NCBI RefSeq assembly: GCF_034932185.1
Contig: NZ_JAYGHW010000039.1
Span: forward strand, 1 to 64,000
From: Spirulina sp034932185
Lineage (GTDB): Bacteria; Cyanobacteriota; Cyanobacteriia; Cyanobacteriales; Spirulinaceae
Reading direction: 5' to 3'
DNA length: 64,000 nt
Position 1 is the stretch's first letter; every line of letters begins with the position of its first letter. The notes beneath the pieces are model-generated. The model saw only the letters and a program-made list of their open reading frames with translations. It was not told the origin of the DNA and made no database searches. Positions 35,041-44,799 of the stretch are shown piece by piece. The position numbers and the translations under genes are program-made.

Positions 35041-35188
35041 AACGGTTATGGATGAAGAGTGTTTTGTCAGTATTGAGAGTCAGACCTAAACCCCGATCAA
35101 GTTGTAGTCTTTGTAACTGAGCGGGGTTGTATCGCAGGTTGTGAATCGCTTCGGTGTGATACATGGGATGGCGTTGAGGATTGATCAT
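35024..35188 (-). CDS. Possible small gene overlapping the DUF202 start
   Basis: A 54-residue frame MINPQRHPMYHTEAIHNL... ends 17 bases inside the DUF202 gene, an arrangement seen for coupled genes. The composition (histidine- and leucine-rich, with LQRLQLDRGLGL) looks more like protein than chance, but there is no Shine-Dalgarno match and no recognised family. The remaining 175 bases to 35363 hold nothing I can support. Confidence 0.35.
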   Translation of the reverse strand: MINPQRHPMYHTEAIHNLRYNPAQLQRLQLDRGLGLTLNTDKTLFIHNRCEPNL

Positions 35189-35363
35189 GGCGATTTAGGA
35201 GAGAGTGGCAGAAAGGGCAAAATGCCCTCTCCACCACGGAAAAACAGCACTTTTAGCGATGTTATTGTATGCTCCAGTATTGTATATGTATTTTAAATAA
35301 TTTTCAATACATCCAAAATCATAGACGATAAATCTGCCCTCTCCAGATCTGCTGGCGGGTTGA

Positions 35364-36914
35364 TTAACCCCGCACCACGGTGATTTTTCGGCCTGTGGCG
35401 GTGACGGCCTCTTCGCGGGTGGTGCGCTCCTCAATATCCGGCAAACCGGAGCGGCGATCGAAAATCACTAACCATCCCCAATCCAATCCCAAACCCGCTA
35501 AATAATCATCAATCTGCTCTAACCCTTCTGGTAAAGGATCACGCCGTCCATCCCGCCAGACCTTGAGTTCAATGGCGATCGCCACCTCCCCATAGCGCAG
35601 ATATAAATCCATCCGCCGGGAGGCAATGGCATATTCCCGTTCCAACGTCCCCCCACCATTCACCACCCGATGCAAAAACGCCATCATCACCAAATGGGGG
35701 GCAATTTCATGATAAGGCGCACTTTTAAGCAAGGGCTGACCATGTTGTCGCCAAAACTTTAAAAATGCCGTTAACAATGCCTCTGGAATTAACCTGCCCT
35801 GTTCATCTAACCAAGTGGGGGCGATCAGGGGCAAACTATCCCTTGGGCCGCCTGCTAACATTCGGGGCATGACTTCCCGATAAATCGGATTCGCAATCAC
35901 CAAACCCCCCGCCGGATGGCGACGCACTAACCCTAAATCAACGGCAAACTGACGATCATCAGGGGGGATTTCGCCCAAATCTTCCCCCGCTAACATCGGT
36001 TCTAAAATGCGTCGAATACGTGGCTCTCGCAACCGTTCCGCCAAACTATCTAAATGGGTATCATTGCGTTGAATCAGATTTTCTTTGGCTTGGAATAAAT
36101 CAGCAACGGTAATGGCTTGACTGGGATCTTTAATCAACTTTTGGGTCATTTCCCGCGCTAAGGCATTGACTAACCAAGGTTGACCATTGGTTAATTCAAA
36201 TACAGATGTTAAAACATTTGGTTCAAAGATTTGCCCGGTTAAATCTGTATGTTGTTGATAAAGTTCTGCCACTTCTTCAGCGGTAAAATTCCGCATTGTG
36301 AAGGATTCAACTTTGATATTAAAGGGGCTAGCTGTTCCTAGTCGTTCACTCCCCCCTGAGGCCACTTTATAATCTCGGACATCCCGCAAACCAATTAAGG
36401 CTAAGGATTGCGGAAAGGCTTGGGGGCGACTGGGATAGCCATCCCGCAGTTGTCGTAAAACGCCGATTAAGACTTCATTTTGGAGGGCATCAATTTCATC
36501 GATAAAGACCACAAGGGGGCGGGGGGATGCTTTGGCCCAAGCACTGAGGGCAGCACCCAAACGGCGACCGGCATCGGCTTCGGGCCAGGGAGGAGGCTGA
36601 AGTTCTGAAGGAAGGAATGCCTCGGCAGAACCTCGCCAAGCATTAAGCATTGCTTTTTCGGCTTTGCCTAAATCATCGGGGAAGGCGGCTCCGACTTCAG
36701 CGGAAACCATAACGGCGGTATAGGCTCCGCTGGCGGTGAGTTCTTCGCCAAGGGCAATCATGGCGGTGGTTTTGCCTACTTGTCGAGGGGCATGAATGAT
36801 GAAGTAGCCTCGCTGATCAATCAGTTGCATCACTTCAGGGAGTCGCGCTGTGGGGGAGAGCATATAGTGAATATCTGCTTGGCAGGGGCCGGCGGTGTTG
36901 AACCATTTGGGCAT
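35364..36914 (-). CDS. AAA-like ATPase with C-terminal PD-(D/E)XK domain, copy 1
   Basis: A 516-residue protein (524 from a TTG at 36938). Walker A is HAPRQVGKTT, Walker B is VVFIDEIDAL, and LIGLRDVRDYKV looks like sensor 1. The second half carries a winged-helix-like part and then RRMDLYL...IAIELKVWR, whose D436, E449 and K451 match a PD-(D/E)XK nuclease core. A paralog lies at 40002. The C-terminal half is almost identical between the two (about five differences in 245 residues) while the ATPase half is clearly diverged. The family is widespread in repeat-rich bacteria, with unproven function. Confidence 0.85.
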   Translation of the reverse strand: MPKWFNTAGPCQADIHYMLSPTARLPEVMQLIDQRGYFIIHAPRQVGKTTAMIALGEELTASGAYTAVMVSAEVGAAFPDDLGKAEKAMLNAWRGSAEAFLPSELQPPPWPEADAGRRLGAALSAWAKASPRPLVVFIDEIDALQNEVLIGVLRQLRDGYPSRPQAFPQSLALIGLRDVRDYKVASGGSERLGTASPFNIKVESFTMRNFTAEEVAELYQQHTDLTGQIFEPNVLTSVFELTNGQPWLVNALAREMTQKLIKDPSQAITVADLFQAKENLIQRNDTHLDSLAERLREPRIRRILEPMLAGEDLGEIPPDDRQFAVDLGLVRRHPAGGLVIANPIYREVMPRMLAGGPRDSLPLIAPTWLDEQGRLIPEALLTAFLKFWRQHGQPLLKSAPYHEIAPHLVMMAFLHRVVNGGGTLEREYAIASRRMDLYLRYGEVAIAIELKVWRDGRRDPLPEGLEQIDDYLAGLGLDWGWLVIFDRRSGLPDIEERTTREEAVTATGRKITVVRG

Positions 36915-36983
36915 GGTGGCGATGAGGAGGGGGGACAACTCTTAGGATAGAGGGTTATAAGAAACAAATGAACGGCTGGGTAA

Positions 36984-37047
36984 CAGAAACCGGGTTTCTG
37001 TGAGGATGCTAGGGCAGAATGAGCCAATGCAAGAAACCCGGTTTCTA
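36984..37047. repeat. Two GAAACC/GGTTTC palindromes
   Basis: CAGAAACC-G-GGTTTCTG at 36984-37000 and a second at 37032-37047, in the leader region of the ATPase/nuclease gene. Related to the cluster at 25793. Confidence 0.75.
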
Positions 37048-37079
37048 GGTTTGCGCTGAGTGGGGATGAAACAGTTGTA

Positions 37080-37101
37080 GGGGCGAAAAATCTTTCGCCC
37101 C
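37080..37101. repeat. Dispersed GGGGCGAAAAA...CGCCCC fold-back repeat
   Basis: Near-perfect copy, followed at about 37110-37145 by the GGCAGGCTTACGCCAAC block that appears inside the compound copies at 50449 and 59430. Confidence 0.8.
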
Positions 37102-37174
37102 TACAGATCTTTGTGCCTCTGGCAGGCTTACGCCAACACCCCTACAGTTTGATGGGTTTTATGGGAAGGTTGGG

Positions 37175-37912
37175 TTATTGATAGAGGGAGAGGGTGGGGA
37201 AGATGCGGGAGACGATGCCGTTGGGTCGGAGGTTGGCGTTGGGGGAAGGGGTGGGAACGAGGGGGGTGCGTTCTTCCCAGTCTTGGGTGGTGAAGGTGGT
37301 GGTGGTGATGCCGGTGGTGTTGGGTTCAAGGTTGAACACGGGAGCGGGGAAGGGGTCGGTGAAGTGGAAGCTACCCGGTGCGAGGCTGACGGTTTGGGAT
37401 GCACCGCCAATTGTGCCGCTAATGCTGCCACTGGTTCCAAACTGACCGCTAGTGACGGTTTGGCGATCAACATAATTGAAAGTAAAACCAGCCACATTTT
37501 GAGGGCCAACGCTCACGTCAACTATACCTGTCAAGTTGAGAGCAACCGGAATATTCGTGAATAAAACAGGGCCATTGGGGGTAAATGCCGAACCGGTAGC
37601 CAGTAGATTTTTTGTGTTGCTGTTCCAGTTTGGGGTTCCATTAATCCGTAAAAGCACCGGCACAGCCCCCGCTGTGATATTGCCAAATAAAGCGGGGTTA
37701 GCCACCAATTCAGCATGAGTATAATTCCCCGATTGAATCCGTCCTTGGGCCGTTTCCAGATAGCCTGCCACTGGAGAGAGATTGGGAGCATTATTTCCAT
37801 TCTCCACGAAAAAAATTTCGCCGCCGGTGATGGTGATTTGGGCGTGGGCGGTGGTGGTGAGGAGGGTTGCGCCCAAGGTGAGGGCGAGGGTTGTGGTGAG
37901 GTTGGGTTTCAT
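37175..37912 (-). CDS. Secreted protein of unknown function
   Basis: A 245-residue protein with a signal peptide ending AHA (TTLALTLGATLLTTTAHA). The rest is rich in N, T, G and P with alternating hydrophobics, suggesting a beta-sandwich surface protein. No PEP-CTERM motif or anchor is present. It lies between the ATPase/nuclease paralogs, in the same orientation as the porin. I do not recognise the family. Confidence 0.7.
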   Translation of the reverse strand: MKPNLTTTLALTLGATLLTTTAHAQITITGGEIFFVENGNNAPNLSPVAGYLETAQGRIQSGNYTHAELVANPALFGNITAGAVPVLLRINGTPNWNSNTKNLLATGSAFTPNGPVLFTNIPVALNLTGIVDVSVGPQNVAGFTFNYVDRQTVTSGQFGTSGSISGTIGGASQTVSLAPGSFHFTDPFPAPVFNLEPNTTGITTTTFTTQDWEERTPLVPTPSPNANLRPNGIVSRIFPTLSLYQ

Positions 37913-37974
37913 TGCGTTGTTTGTGTAAAGGTATCAGGTGAATGAATCGGGGGGACACAGGCCCCCCAGAAGGT

Positions 37975-39819
37975 TTAAAACGTTAGTGTTGTCCGCAGCG
38001 CACCGATCCAAATCGTGTCACTGCTGGCGGCGTGGTTGGGGTTAAACACACCGATAATCCCTGGCGTGAGCGTGATACTTGGCGTGAGTTGCCAACGGTA
38101 GAAGGCTTCGAGGTGGAGGGAGCGATCGCCCCTCCCCTCATTCGTTGCCCCCAAACTGCCTGCAAATAAACTCGGCACATTCCCCGTCAGCACGCCATTT
38201 TGCCGGAGATTACTCCCCGTAATCCGGGGGGGTTGACCAAAGAAGATCGCCCCTAAATTCCCCTCCTGAAAGAGATCGGGAAACTGGGCGGAGAACATCC
38301 AGTTCACCGTTTCCACACCCCCAGAGGTTCCCGTTGCCACCGCATTAGAGCGCGTCCAGCCCCCCCAAGTGCCTAACGTCACCTTTGGCGAAACCTGCCA
38401 ATTGACCGTCGCCCCGACCCCATGGGTGCTAAAACGACCATCAGGAATCGCCCCAATCTGGTCATCCCCCGACCCTGTGGCCAGGAAACCCCCCAACGCA
38501 CCCCCATAGGAATGGAGATAATACAACGCTGTATCAACGGTTTCCGTCGGCGTTAACAACACCTGAACCCCAGCGGTGTAAGCATTGCCCACCAAACCCA
38601 GAGCCGGATTGCCACTATCAAAGGCACTATAAACCGCCTGCACACTCGCCCGGCGGCCCACCTGCCAATCCAACCCGACCCCACCACTGGGGGAACCCAG
38701 TTGAATCACGGGGTTGCGTTGGGCAAAGCGGGAAATCGGCCCAAACCCGGCACTTTCCACCCGGCTCGGCCCCCGGAACACATTCACCGGATTCACCCCC
38801 CGCGGCCCCGCAATCACCGCGAGGCGATTCGTCACCAATTGCCGCAGATTCACATCCGTAAGGATCAAACTACTACCACTGTTGAATTCATAGCCCAACG
38901 TCGTGAAACTATTGTTAAAGCCGAAAAGCGTCAGATCGCGGGTGCTCAGGTTGCCCCCAGCCAACCCCGTCAACAACCGCGTCCGAGGGGAAAAGGTCGT
39001 CATTAGGGAAAGCTGGGCATTGTAACCAAAATTAAGTTCATTGGTGCGATCGCTCGTTTCCGCAATGCCATCCCGACCAATAAACAGAGCATTATTGAGG
39101 AGGGGAAGGGGTGCGAGTAAATCCGACTGAGAATCAAGCCGACCCTGCAAGCCCGCCACAACTTGACCAAATAACTGTGTAGTTGTGGAAAATTGATTAT
39201 CTTCTAGGAAGCTAACCCGACTTTCCAAACCATCCACCCGTTGGCCCAAGTTGGTTAACTCAGACTCAAACTCCGCCATTAATTGCTCCATCACCGCCAA
39301 GGTTTCGGTGGGGACACCATCCACCTCAGCAATTAACCGCTCCATCGCCTGTAAACAGGCATTCAGACCGGCGGCAAACTCATAGCGACTGAGGGAGCGA
39401 TTACCCCGAAACGTGCCATCGGGATAGCCCGCGATGCAGTTATAACGACTGATCAAATCGCTCAACGCCTGATAGGCCCAATCACTGGGGGCAACATCCC
39501 GCAACTGATTCACCCCCGTCACTTGCGCCATGGGGGCAGCGTTAAGGGTGGTTGAGCTATGGAATAGGGGGCTAGATTGGCCAAAGCCCCCAGCGTTAAA
39601 AGTTGGTGTATTGTTGGCGGAACCGGGTGCAAACTGTGATGGGTGGTTGAGATCAGAAGTTTCTGTGGTTAGGTCTGAAGTAGAAACAGAAAGGCGATGA
39701 ACTTCCTGAGCGTGAGCAGGAAGATCCGCCAGCAAATGCAGACCAGTAGCTGTGACTAAGGGTATGAAAAAATCCGCATTAAAGCTATATAGTTTTAGGG
39801 TAAAGATACCCGCAAGCAA
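37975..39819 (-). CDS. SLH-domain porin (iron uptake porin family)
   Basis: A 614-residue outer-membrane porin. After a signal region (IPLVTATGLHLLADLPAHA) come an SLH domain near 105-170 (VNQLRDVAPSDWAYQAL, GYPDGTFRGNRSLSRYEF), a coiled coil near 185-210 and an OprB-like beta barrel from about 220 that ends in aromatic LRTTLTF. Cyanobacterial porins of this type bind the peptidoglycan-linked polymer through SLH and let inorganic ions through. The start is a TTG with no Shine-Dalgarno match, so the N terminus is uncertain. Confidence 0.92.
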   Translation of the reverse strand: MLAGIFTLKLYSFNADFFIPLVTATGLHLLADLPAHAQEVHRLSVSTSDLTTETSDLNHPSQFAPGSANNTPTFNAGGFGQSSPLFHSSTTLNAAPMAQVTGVNQLRDVAPSDWAYQALSDLISRYNCIAGYPDGTFRGNRSLSRYEFAAGLNACLQAMERLIAEVDGVPTETLAVMEQLMAEFESELTNLGQRVDGLESRVSFLEDNQFSTTTQLFGQVVAGLQGRLDSQSDLLAPLPLLNNALFIGRDGIAETSDRTNELNFGYNAQLSLMTTFSPRTRLLTGLAGGNLSTRDLTLFGFNNSFTTLGYEFNSGSSLILTDVNLRQLVTNRLAVIAGPRGVNPVNVFRGPSRVESAGFGPISRFAQRNPVIQLGSPSGGVGLDWQVGRRASVQAVYSAFDSGNPALGLVGNAYTAGVQVLLTPTETVDTALYYLHSYGGALGGFLATGSGDDQIGAIPDGRFSTHGVGATVNWQVSPKVTLGTWGGWTRSNAVATGTSGGVETVNWMFSAQFPDLFQEGNLGAIFFGQPPRITGSNLRQNGVLTGNVPSLFAGSLGATNEGRGDRSLHLEAFYRWQLTPSITLTPGIIGVFNPNHAASSDTIWIGALRTTLTF

Positions 39820-40001
39820 GAAAAACGAGGTGTATTTGCACTGACATCGAGCAAAACTACTGACTCAACTTAAGGTCAGACGTTTGAGAGTAGAAGACTG
39901 CAATAAATAGTCTCTACATGGATATATTCTTTGTCAATAATTTTCTCAGTAAAAAATAATGTGGAGGTGCAAGCTTTCTCGCCCCTAGGGTTTTGAGCAT
40001 T

Positions 40002-41570
40002 TCAACCCCGGATGACGGTGATTTTTCGGCCTGTGGCCGTCACAGCCTCCTCACAGGTGGTACGTTCCTCAATATCCGGCAACCCAGAGCGGCGATCAAA
40101 GATCACCAACCATCCCCAATCTAAGCCCAACCCCGCTAAATAATCATCAATCTGCTCTAACCCTTCTGGCAAGGGATCACGCCGTCCATCCCGCCAGACC
40201 TTGAGTTCAATGGCAATGGTGACTTCCCCATAACGCAGATATAAATCCATCCGCCGGGAAGCAATGGCATATTCCCGCTCCAACGTTCCCCCGCCATTCA
40301 CAACCCGATGGAGAAACGCCATCATCACCAAATGGGGGGCAATTTCATGGTAGGGCGCACTCTTGAGTAAAGGCTGACCATGCTGCCGCCAAAACTTTAA
40401 AAATGCCGTTAACAATGCTTCTGGGATTAACCTGCCCTGTTCATCTAACCAAGTGGGAGCAATCAAGGGCAAACTATCTCTAGGGCCACCGGCTAACATT
40501 CGGGGCATCACTTCCCGATAAATCGGATTCGCAATCACCAACCCCCCCGCCGGATGGCGACGCACCAACCCTAAATCAACGGCAAACTGACGATCATCAG
40601 GGGGGATTTCGCCCAGATCTTCCCCCGCTAACATCGGCTCTAAAATTTGACGAATGCGGGGTTCTCGCAATCGTTCTGCTAAACTATCGAGGTGGGTATC
40701 ATTGCGTTGAATGAGGATTTCTTTTGCCTGATAAAAATGTTCAACGGTAATAGTTTCAACGATTTTCATATCTTCAATAATGACCTTAACCAAGGCATTC
40801 ACCAGCCAAGGCTGGCCATTGGTTAATTCATAGGCATAATCAAAGGCTTCCGGCGTAAATTCTTGCTCGGTTGTTTCAGTATGCTGTTGATAGAGTTCCA
40901 CCATTTCTGCAATGGTAAAATTTCGCATGGTGATCGAACGAACTTTGATATTAAAGGGGCTAGATGTTCCCAATTTTTCACTCCCTCCCGAAGCCACTTT
41001 ATAATCTCGGACATCGCGCAAACCGATCAAGGCGATGGATTGGGGAAACTCTTGAGGGCGATTGGGATAGCCGTCGCGGATTTGGCGCAGGACGCTAATT
41101 AACACCTCATTTTGCAGAGCATCAATTTCATCAATGAAGAGAACCACAGGGCGAGGGGATGCAGCGGCCCAGGCTTTTAATGCTGTGCTAATCCGTTCTC
41201 CCGGTTTGGCTTCGGGCCAGGGGGGCGGCAATAATTCCTTGGGTAAGCGGGCTTCACAGGCGGATCGCCACACGCCAAGCATGGCATCTTCAGCCATACC
41301 AACATCTTTGGGGAAGGCGGCCCCCACTTCAGCGGATACCATGACGGCGGTATAGTTGCCGCTGGCGGTGAGTTCTTGACCGAGGGCGATCATGGCGGTG
41401 GTTTTGCCCACTTGTCGGGGGGCATGGAGGATGAAGTAGCCGCGCTGATCAATCATTTGCACGACTTCAGGGAGGCGCGCTGTGGGGGAAAGCATATAGT
41501 GAATATCTGCTTGGCAGGGGCCAGCAGTGTTGAACCATTTGGGCATGGTGGTAATGGGAGGTGAGGACAT
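40002..41570 (-). CDS. AAA-like ATPase with C-terminal PD-(D/E)XK domain, copy 2
   Basis: A 522-residue paralog of the gene at 35364, same strand, 4.6 kb away. Walker A (HAPRQVGKTT), Walker B (VLFIDEIDAL) and the ELK nuclease motif are intact. The part from residue ~275 on is nearly identical to copy 1, but the segment around 215-270 (NFTIAEMVELYQQHTETTEQ) and the 80-125 region differ strongly. This is a mosaic that suggests gene conversion. The ATG at 41570 gives a start matching the longer form of copy 1. Confidence 0.85.
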   Translation of the reverse strand: MSSPPITTMPKWFNTAGPCQADIHYMLSPTARLPEVVQMIDQRGYFILHAPRQVGKTTAMIALGQELTASGNYTAVMVSAEVGAAFPKDVGMAEDAMLGVWRSACEARLPKELLPPPWPEAKPGERISTALKAWAAASPRPVVLFIDEIDALQNEVLISVLRQIRDGYPNRPQEFPQSIALIGLRDVRDYKVASGGSEKLGTSSPFNIKVRSITMRNFTIAEMVELYQQHTETTEQEFTPEAFDYAYELTNGQPWLVNALVKVIIEDMKIVETITVEHFYQAKEILIQRNDTHLDSLAERLREPRIRQILEPMLAGEDLGEIPPDDRQFAVDLGLVRRHPAGGLVIANPIYREVMPRMLAGGPRDSLPLIAPTWLDEQGRLIPEALLTAFLKFWRQHGQPLLKSAPYHEIAPHLVMMAFLHRVVNGGGTLEREYAIASRRMDLYLRYGEVTIAIELKVWRDGRRDPLPEGLEQIDDYLAGLGLDWGWLVIFDRRSGLPDIEERTTCEEAVTATGRKITVIRG

Positions 41571-41601
41571 TTCTACTATAGAGGGTTTCTCTACTCCAGT
41601 A

Positions 41602-41621
41602 GGGGCAAAAATCTTTCGCCC
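41602..41621. repeat. Dispersed GGGGC...CGCCC fold-back repeat, diverged copy
   Basis: Shortened copy upstream of the second ATPase/nuclease gene. Confidence 0.6.
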
Positions 41622-41703
41622 TCCCCCCTAGAACAGTGGCGCGATCGCCCGCCTTGCCGCTACAATAGACCCTACCCCATCTCACCGGTGGGTGTTTTAG
41701 CTT

Positions 41704-41776
41704 GCTCTGGTAGCTCAAAGGATAGAGCAAACGCCTTCTAAGCGTTCGGTTACAGGTTCGACCCCTGTCCAGAGCG
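41704..41776 (+). tRNA. tRNA-Arg (anticodon TCT)
   Basis: Cloverleaf by eye: acceptor GCTCTGG/CCAGAGC, D arm GCTC...GAGC, anticodon stem AACGC/GCGTT with loop CTTCTAA, and T arm ACAGG-TTCGACC-CCTGT. CCA is not encoded. Its last 27 bases lie antisense to the end of the agcS gene. Confidence 0.95.
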
Positions 41777-43189
41777 TTGTTGTAGTTGGATGCGATCGGG
41801 GGAAAATGTCCCTGGGCTAAAATGTGCCTGTAATTCCCTGCGCACTTCCCCCGTTAAACTATAGAGGCCGCAGAGATTGGGAACCGCCATCAACAAGAGG
41901 GCGAGATCGCTGATCTCCACCACCAACTCCGGGCGAATCACCGTACCCATAAACACGAGGCTCAGTTGCAAACTGTGGTAAATGCCCCGATGGCGTTGAC
42001 CGAACAGATAGCCCCAAGCCTGTTGGCCGTAATAACCCCAGGCGAGGATCGTCGAAAAGGCAAAACAGAAAGTGGCGATCGCCAATACCCAAGGAAACCA
42101 AGCGATCGCCCGACCAAAGGCCGCACTGGTTAACTCTGCCCCCGCAAACTGGGCATATTGGGGGGCCTGATAGGCTCCCGTGAGAATGATCACCAACGCC
42201 GTTAAATTGCAAATCACCACCGTATCCACCAACGGCTCCAACGTGGAAATAATCCCCTCCTGTACCGGCGTGGTTCCTTCCGTCGCGGCATGGGCGATCG
42301 CCGCCGTGCCAATATTGCCCTCATTGGAAAAAGCCGCCCGCTGGAACCCCAACACCATCATCCCCATTGCCCCCCCAAGACCCGCTTTCGGATGCCAAGC
42401 ATCCTGCCAAATCAGGGCGATCGCCCCCGGCACAGCCTGGCCATGGCTCACCACAATCACCAACGCCGCCCCCACATAGAGGCCACACATCACCGGCACG
42501 AGCCAAGCCGTCACCTGGCCAATGCGGTGAATTCCCCCCCAAGTCACCAAACCCACGCCCAAAGCCAAGGCCAGGCCATAATGGGCAGGCTCAAGGGTGG
42601 GGAACACATGGGCAAGGGCGCGGTAGGATTGCCCCGCCTGGAACATCCCACTGGAACCCAAGGATGCCCCCACACAACAGAGGGCAAAACCAGCGGCCAA
42701 AATCTTGCCCCAGCGGTGTTTCCCTTGGGCCGCTAAACCATGGCGCAGGTAATACATCGGGCCGCCGGATACTGTACCATCGCTGCGGGTTTCGCGATAG
42801 ATCCGCCCTAAGGTGCATTCAATCAGCCGCGTATTCATCGTTAACAGCCCCGCCACCGTCATCCAGAAACAAGCCCCCGGCCCGCCCACCGTAATGGCGA
42901 TCGCCACCCCGGCAATATTCCCTAACCCCACCGTCCCCGATAGTGCTGTCGTAAAGGCTTGGAACGAACTCACCCCTTGGGGGGATTGGTTATGCACCCG
43001 CAACAGTGTCACCGCTTCAGCGAAACAACGCAGATTGACAAACCGCAGGCGGAGGCTGAGGAGCACCGTCCCGGCGATCGACCAGAGGACAATGGCCGGC
43101 AGGCCGAAAATGGGAAAAAAGAGCCAAGCGGTGAGGTGATGGAGCAACTCAGTCAGGGCGGTTTCGAGGGCATTGAACCAATGGCTCAC
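41750..43189 (-). CDS. AgcS-family sodium:amino acid symporter
   Basis: A 479-residue symporter of the alanine/glycine:cation family with about ten membrane helices. Signatures are SGTVGLGNIAGVAIAI, GGPGACFWM and NEGNIGTAAIAHA. It imports small neutral amino acids with Na+. The final codons, RSGQGSNL plus stop, are the complement of tRNA-Arg. The natural end has therefore been replaced by, or runs into, the tRNA gene on the other strand. Confidence 0.93.
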   Translation of the reverse strand: MSHWFNALETALTELLHHLTAWLFFPIFGLPAIVLWSIAGTVLLSLRLRFVNLRCFAEAVTLLRVHNQSPQGVSSFQAFTTALSGTVGLGNIAGVAIAITVGGPGACFWMTVAGLLTMNTRLIECTLGRIYRETRSDGTVSGGPMYYLRHGLAAQGKHRWGKILAAGFALCCVGASLGSSGMFQAGQSYRALAHVFPTLEPAHYGLALALGVGLVTWGGIHRIGQVTAWLVPVMCGLYVGAALVIVVSHGQAVPGAIALIWQDAWHPKAGLGGAMGMMVLGFQRAAFSNEGNIGTAAIAHAATEGTTPVQEGIISTLEPLVDTVVICNLTALVIILTGAYQAPQYAQFAGAELTSAAFGRAIAWFPWVLAIATFCFAFSTILAWGYYGQQAWGYLFGQRHRGIYHSLQLSLVFMGTVIRPELVVEISDLALLLMAVPNLCGLYSLTGEVRRELQAHFSPGTFSPDRIQLQQRSGQGSNL

Positions 43190-43500
43190 GGTTTTTCAGG
43201 GGGAAAGGGCTTAATTCTCGCCATTGTAGAGGATGGGGCAAGGGGGGGCGATAGGTACGCGATCGCCCATTGCTCTCTTCTCGTTAAAATGGGGGCAAGC
43301 GTGGCATAACGATCATCATGGATTCAACGTTGGCTTGTCGGTTGGGGACGTTTGGGGCGGCGGGAGGGGCGATCGCCCTAATCATCGCAAAAGAGGTGAA
43401 AACTGGGCAGCAGAGCGATCTCGCTTCTGTGTGTTCCGTTTTTGATTTGATTTAGTCCTCAAAGCAATATACTAAATGTCAGAGATTAAACGAAGTACCT
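43190..43500. other. 311-base gap; one short frame, no supported gene
   Basis: A 45-codon frame at 43318-43455 (MDSTLACRLGTFGAAGG...) reads like the start of a real protein, with a GCGATCGC inside, but stops early. It may be a remnant cut off when the ATPase-TPR pair arrived. There is no other feature; the last 60 bases are AT-rich and probably hold the promoter of 43501. Confidence 0.45.
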
Positions 43501-44799
43501 ATGTCTGCTGATCGCCTCCAAACATTTCAGAAAGCTTATCAAAATACGGATCTCACGCCACTGATTGAGCAGCAGGAACTTGAGCAATTTTGGGTGCAGT
43601 ACGGTGTTGCCCCCCTTGAAGAATTGGTGCAGCTCATTGAGGATAATGCTGCACGCAATGCGAAAATTGTTTTTTCGGGTCATCGGGGCTGTGGCAAATC
43701 GACATTGCTTGCAAAATTAGGGCGACAGCTCAACGATCGCTACTTTGTTTCGGTCTTTTCTATTGCCGACACAATCGAAATGTCAGATGTGAACCACATC
43801 AATATTCTGTTTGCGATCGCGATCAACCTAATGAGGAAAGCGGAACAGGAAAATATCAAGATTTCTCAGGCTATTAAAGAGTCGTTTTACAAGTGGTTTG
43901 CAAAACGAACAAAGACTGAAACAGAACTTCTTCATGCCGAAATATCAGGCGGATTTAACTTCTGGAATTGGTTTGTGGGTAAGCTCAAAACTGAAGCCTC
44001 TGTCCGCAACGAAATCAAACAAGAATTTGAGCGCAACATCACAGATTTGGTCGCGAAACTGAACGAAATTGCAGCAGTAGTACAGCGCGGTAGTACAAAG
44101 GAAGTTTTGGTGATCATTGACGATCTCGACAAGCTTGATTTATCTGTGGTTAAACCCATTTTTCAAGATCACATCAAAGCTTTATTTCTGCCAGGTTTCA
44201 ACATTGTCTACACCATTCCAATTTCGTCCCTACGAAATACGTCGCTACGGGCTTCCTTACAGAGTGAATCGGATGATCAAATTGTGGTGATGCCTGTCTC
44301 TAAACTTTTGGGCAAAGAAGATCGTCGCAACGCCAACCCTGTTTACCGAGAAGACGCGGTCGATACCCTCGTTAAAATTTTAAACAAACGTATTCCGTCT
44401 CAGCTATTGTCGGCTGAGATGACTCGTGAAATTGCCCTAGCCAGCGGTGGTGTACTGCGGGAGCTAATCCGTATTTCTAATCGCTGTTGTCGGATTTGTC
44501 TACGGGAGTTGCGCCGCGATCCCAGCCGCCACGACCTCCAAATTAGTTCAGATATTCTGGAGCAGGCTATCAACGATTTACGGCTTGATTTTGAAATCAC
44601 TCTCGGCAAGGCCGATTATGACATTCTTAGCTCAACCTATGCCAATTTTTTACCCAATGATCCCAAGGATCAAGCCTTCTTAGATTTACTTCATGGCTTG
44701 CATATCTTGGAATATCGCAACAGTGCGGTGTGGTATGACGTGCATCCCATTGTAACGGACTTGTTGCAGCGCAAGGGGTTGATCCATGGCAGCAGTTGA
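43501..44799 (+). CDS. P-loop ATPase of a putative conflict system
   Basis: A 432-residue ATPase. Walker A is SGHRGCGKST (about 59-68) and Walker B is VLVIIDDLDKL (about 202-212). An arginine-rich region precedes a winged-helix-like C terminus (ILEYRNSAVWYDVHPIV). It looks like the ORC/KAP-related NTPases of bacterial defence or signalling modules, but no effector domain is attached. The next gene starts 14 bases before its stop, so the two are coupled. Base use is AT-richer than neighbouring housekeeping genes. Confidence 0.75.
   Translation: MSADRLQTFQKAYQNTDLTPLIEQQELEQFWVQYGVAPLEELVQLIEDNAARNAKIVFSGHRGCGKSTLLAKLGRQLNDRYFVSVFSIADTIEMSDVNHINILFAIAINLMRKAEQENIKISQAIKESFYKWFAKRTKTETELLHAEISGGFNFWNWFVGKLKTEASVRNEIKQEFERNITDLVAKLNEIAAVVQRGSTKEVLVIIDDLDKLDLSVVKPIFQDHIKALFLPGFNIVYTIPISSLRNTSLRASLQSESDDQIVVMPVSKLLGKEDRRNANPVYREDAVDTLVKILNKRIPSQLLSAEMTREIALASGGVLRELIRISNRCCRICLRELRRDPSRHDLQISSDILEQAINDLRLDFEITLGKADYDILSSTYANFLPNDPKDQAFLDLLHGLHILEYRNSAVWYDVHPIVTDLLQRKGLIHGSS

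Noticed and set aside
37175..37912. PEP-CTERM surface protein
   Set aside because: The beta-rich secreted protein has no PEP motif, C-terminal helix or basic tail.
43318..43455. A 45-codon frame starting MDSTLACRLGTFG
   Set aside because: It reads well at first but stops early and has no visible continuation. Kept only as a possible remnant in the gap description.
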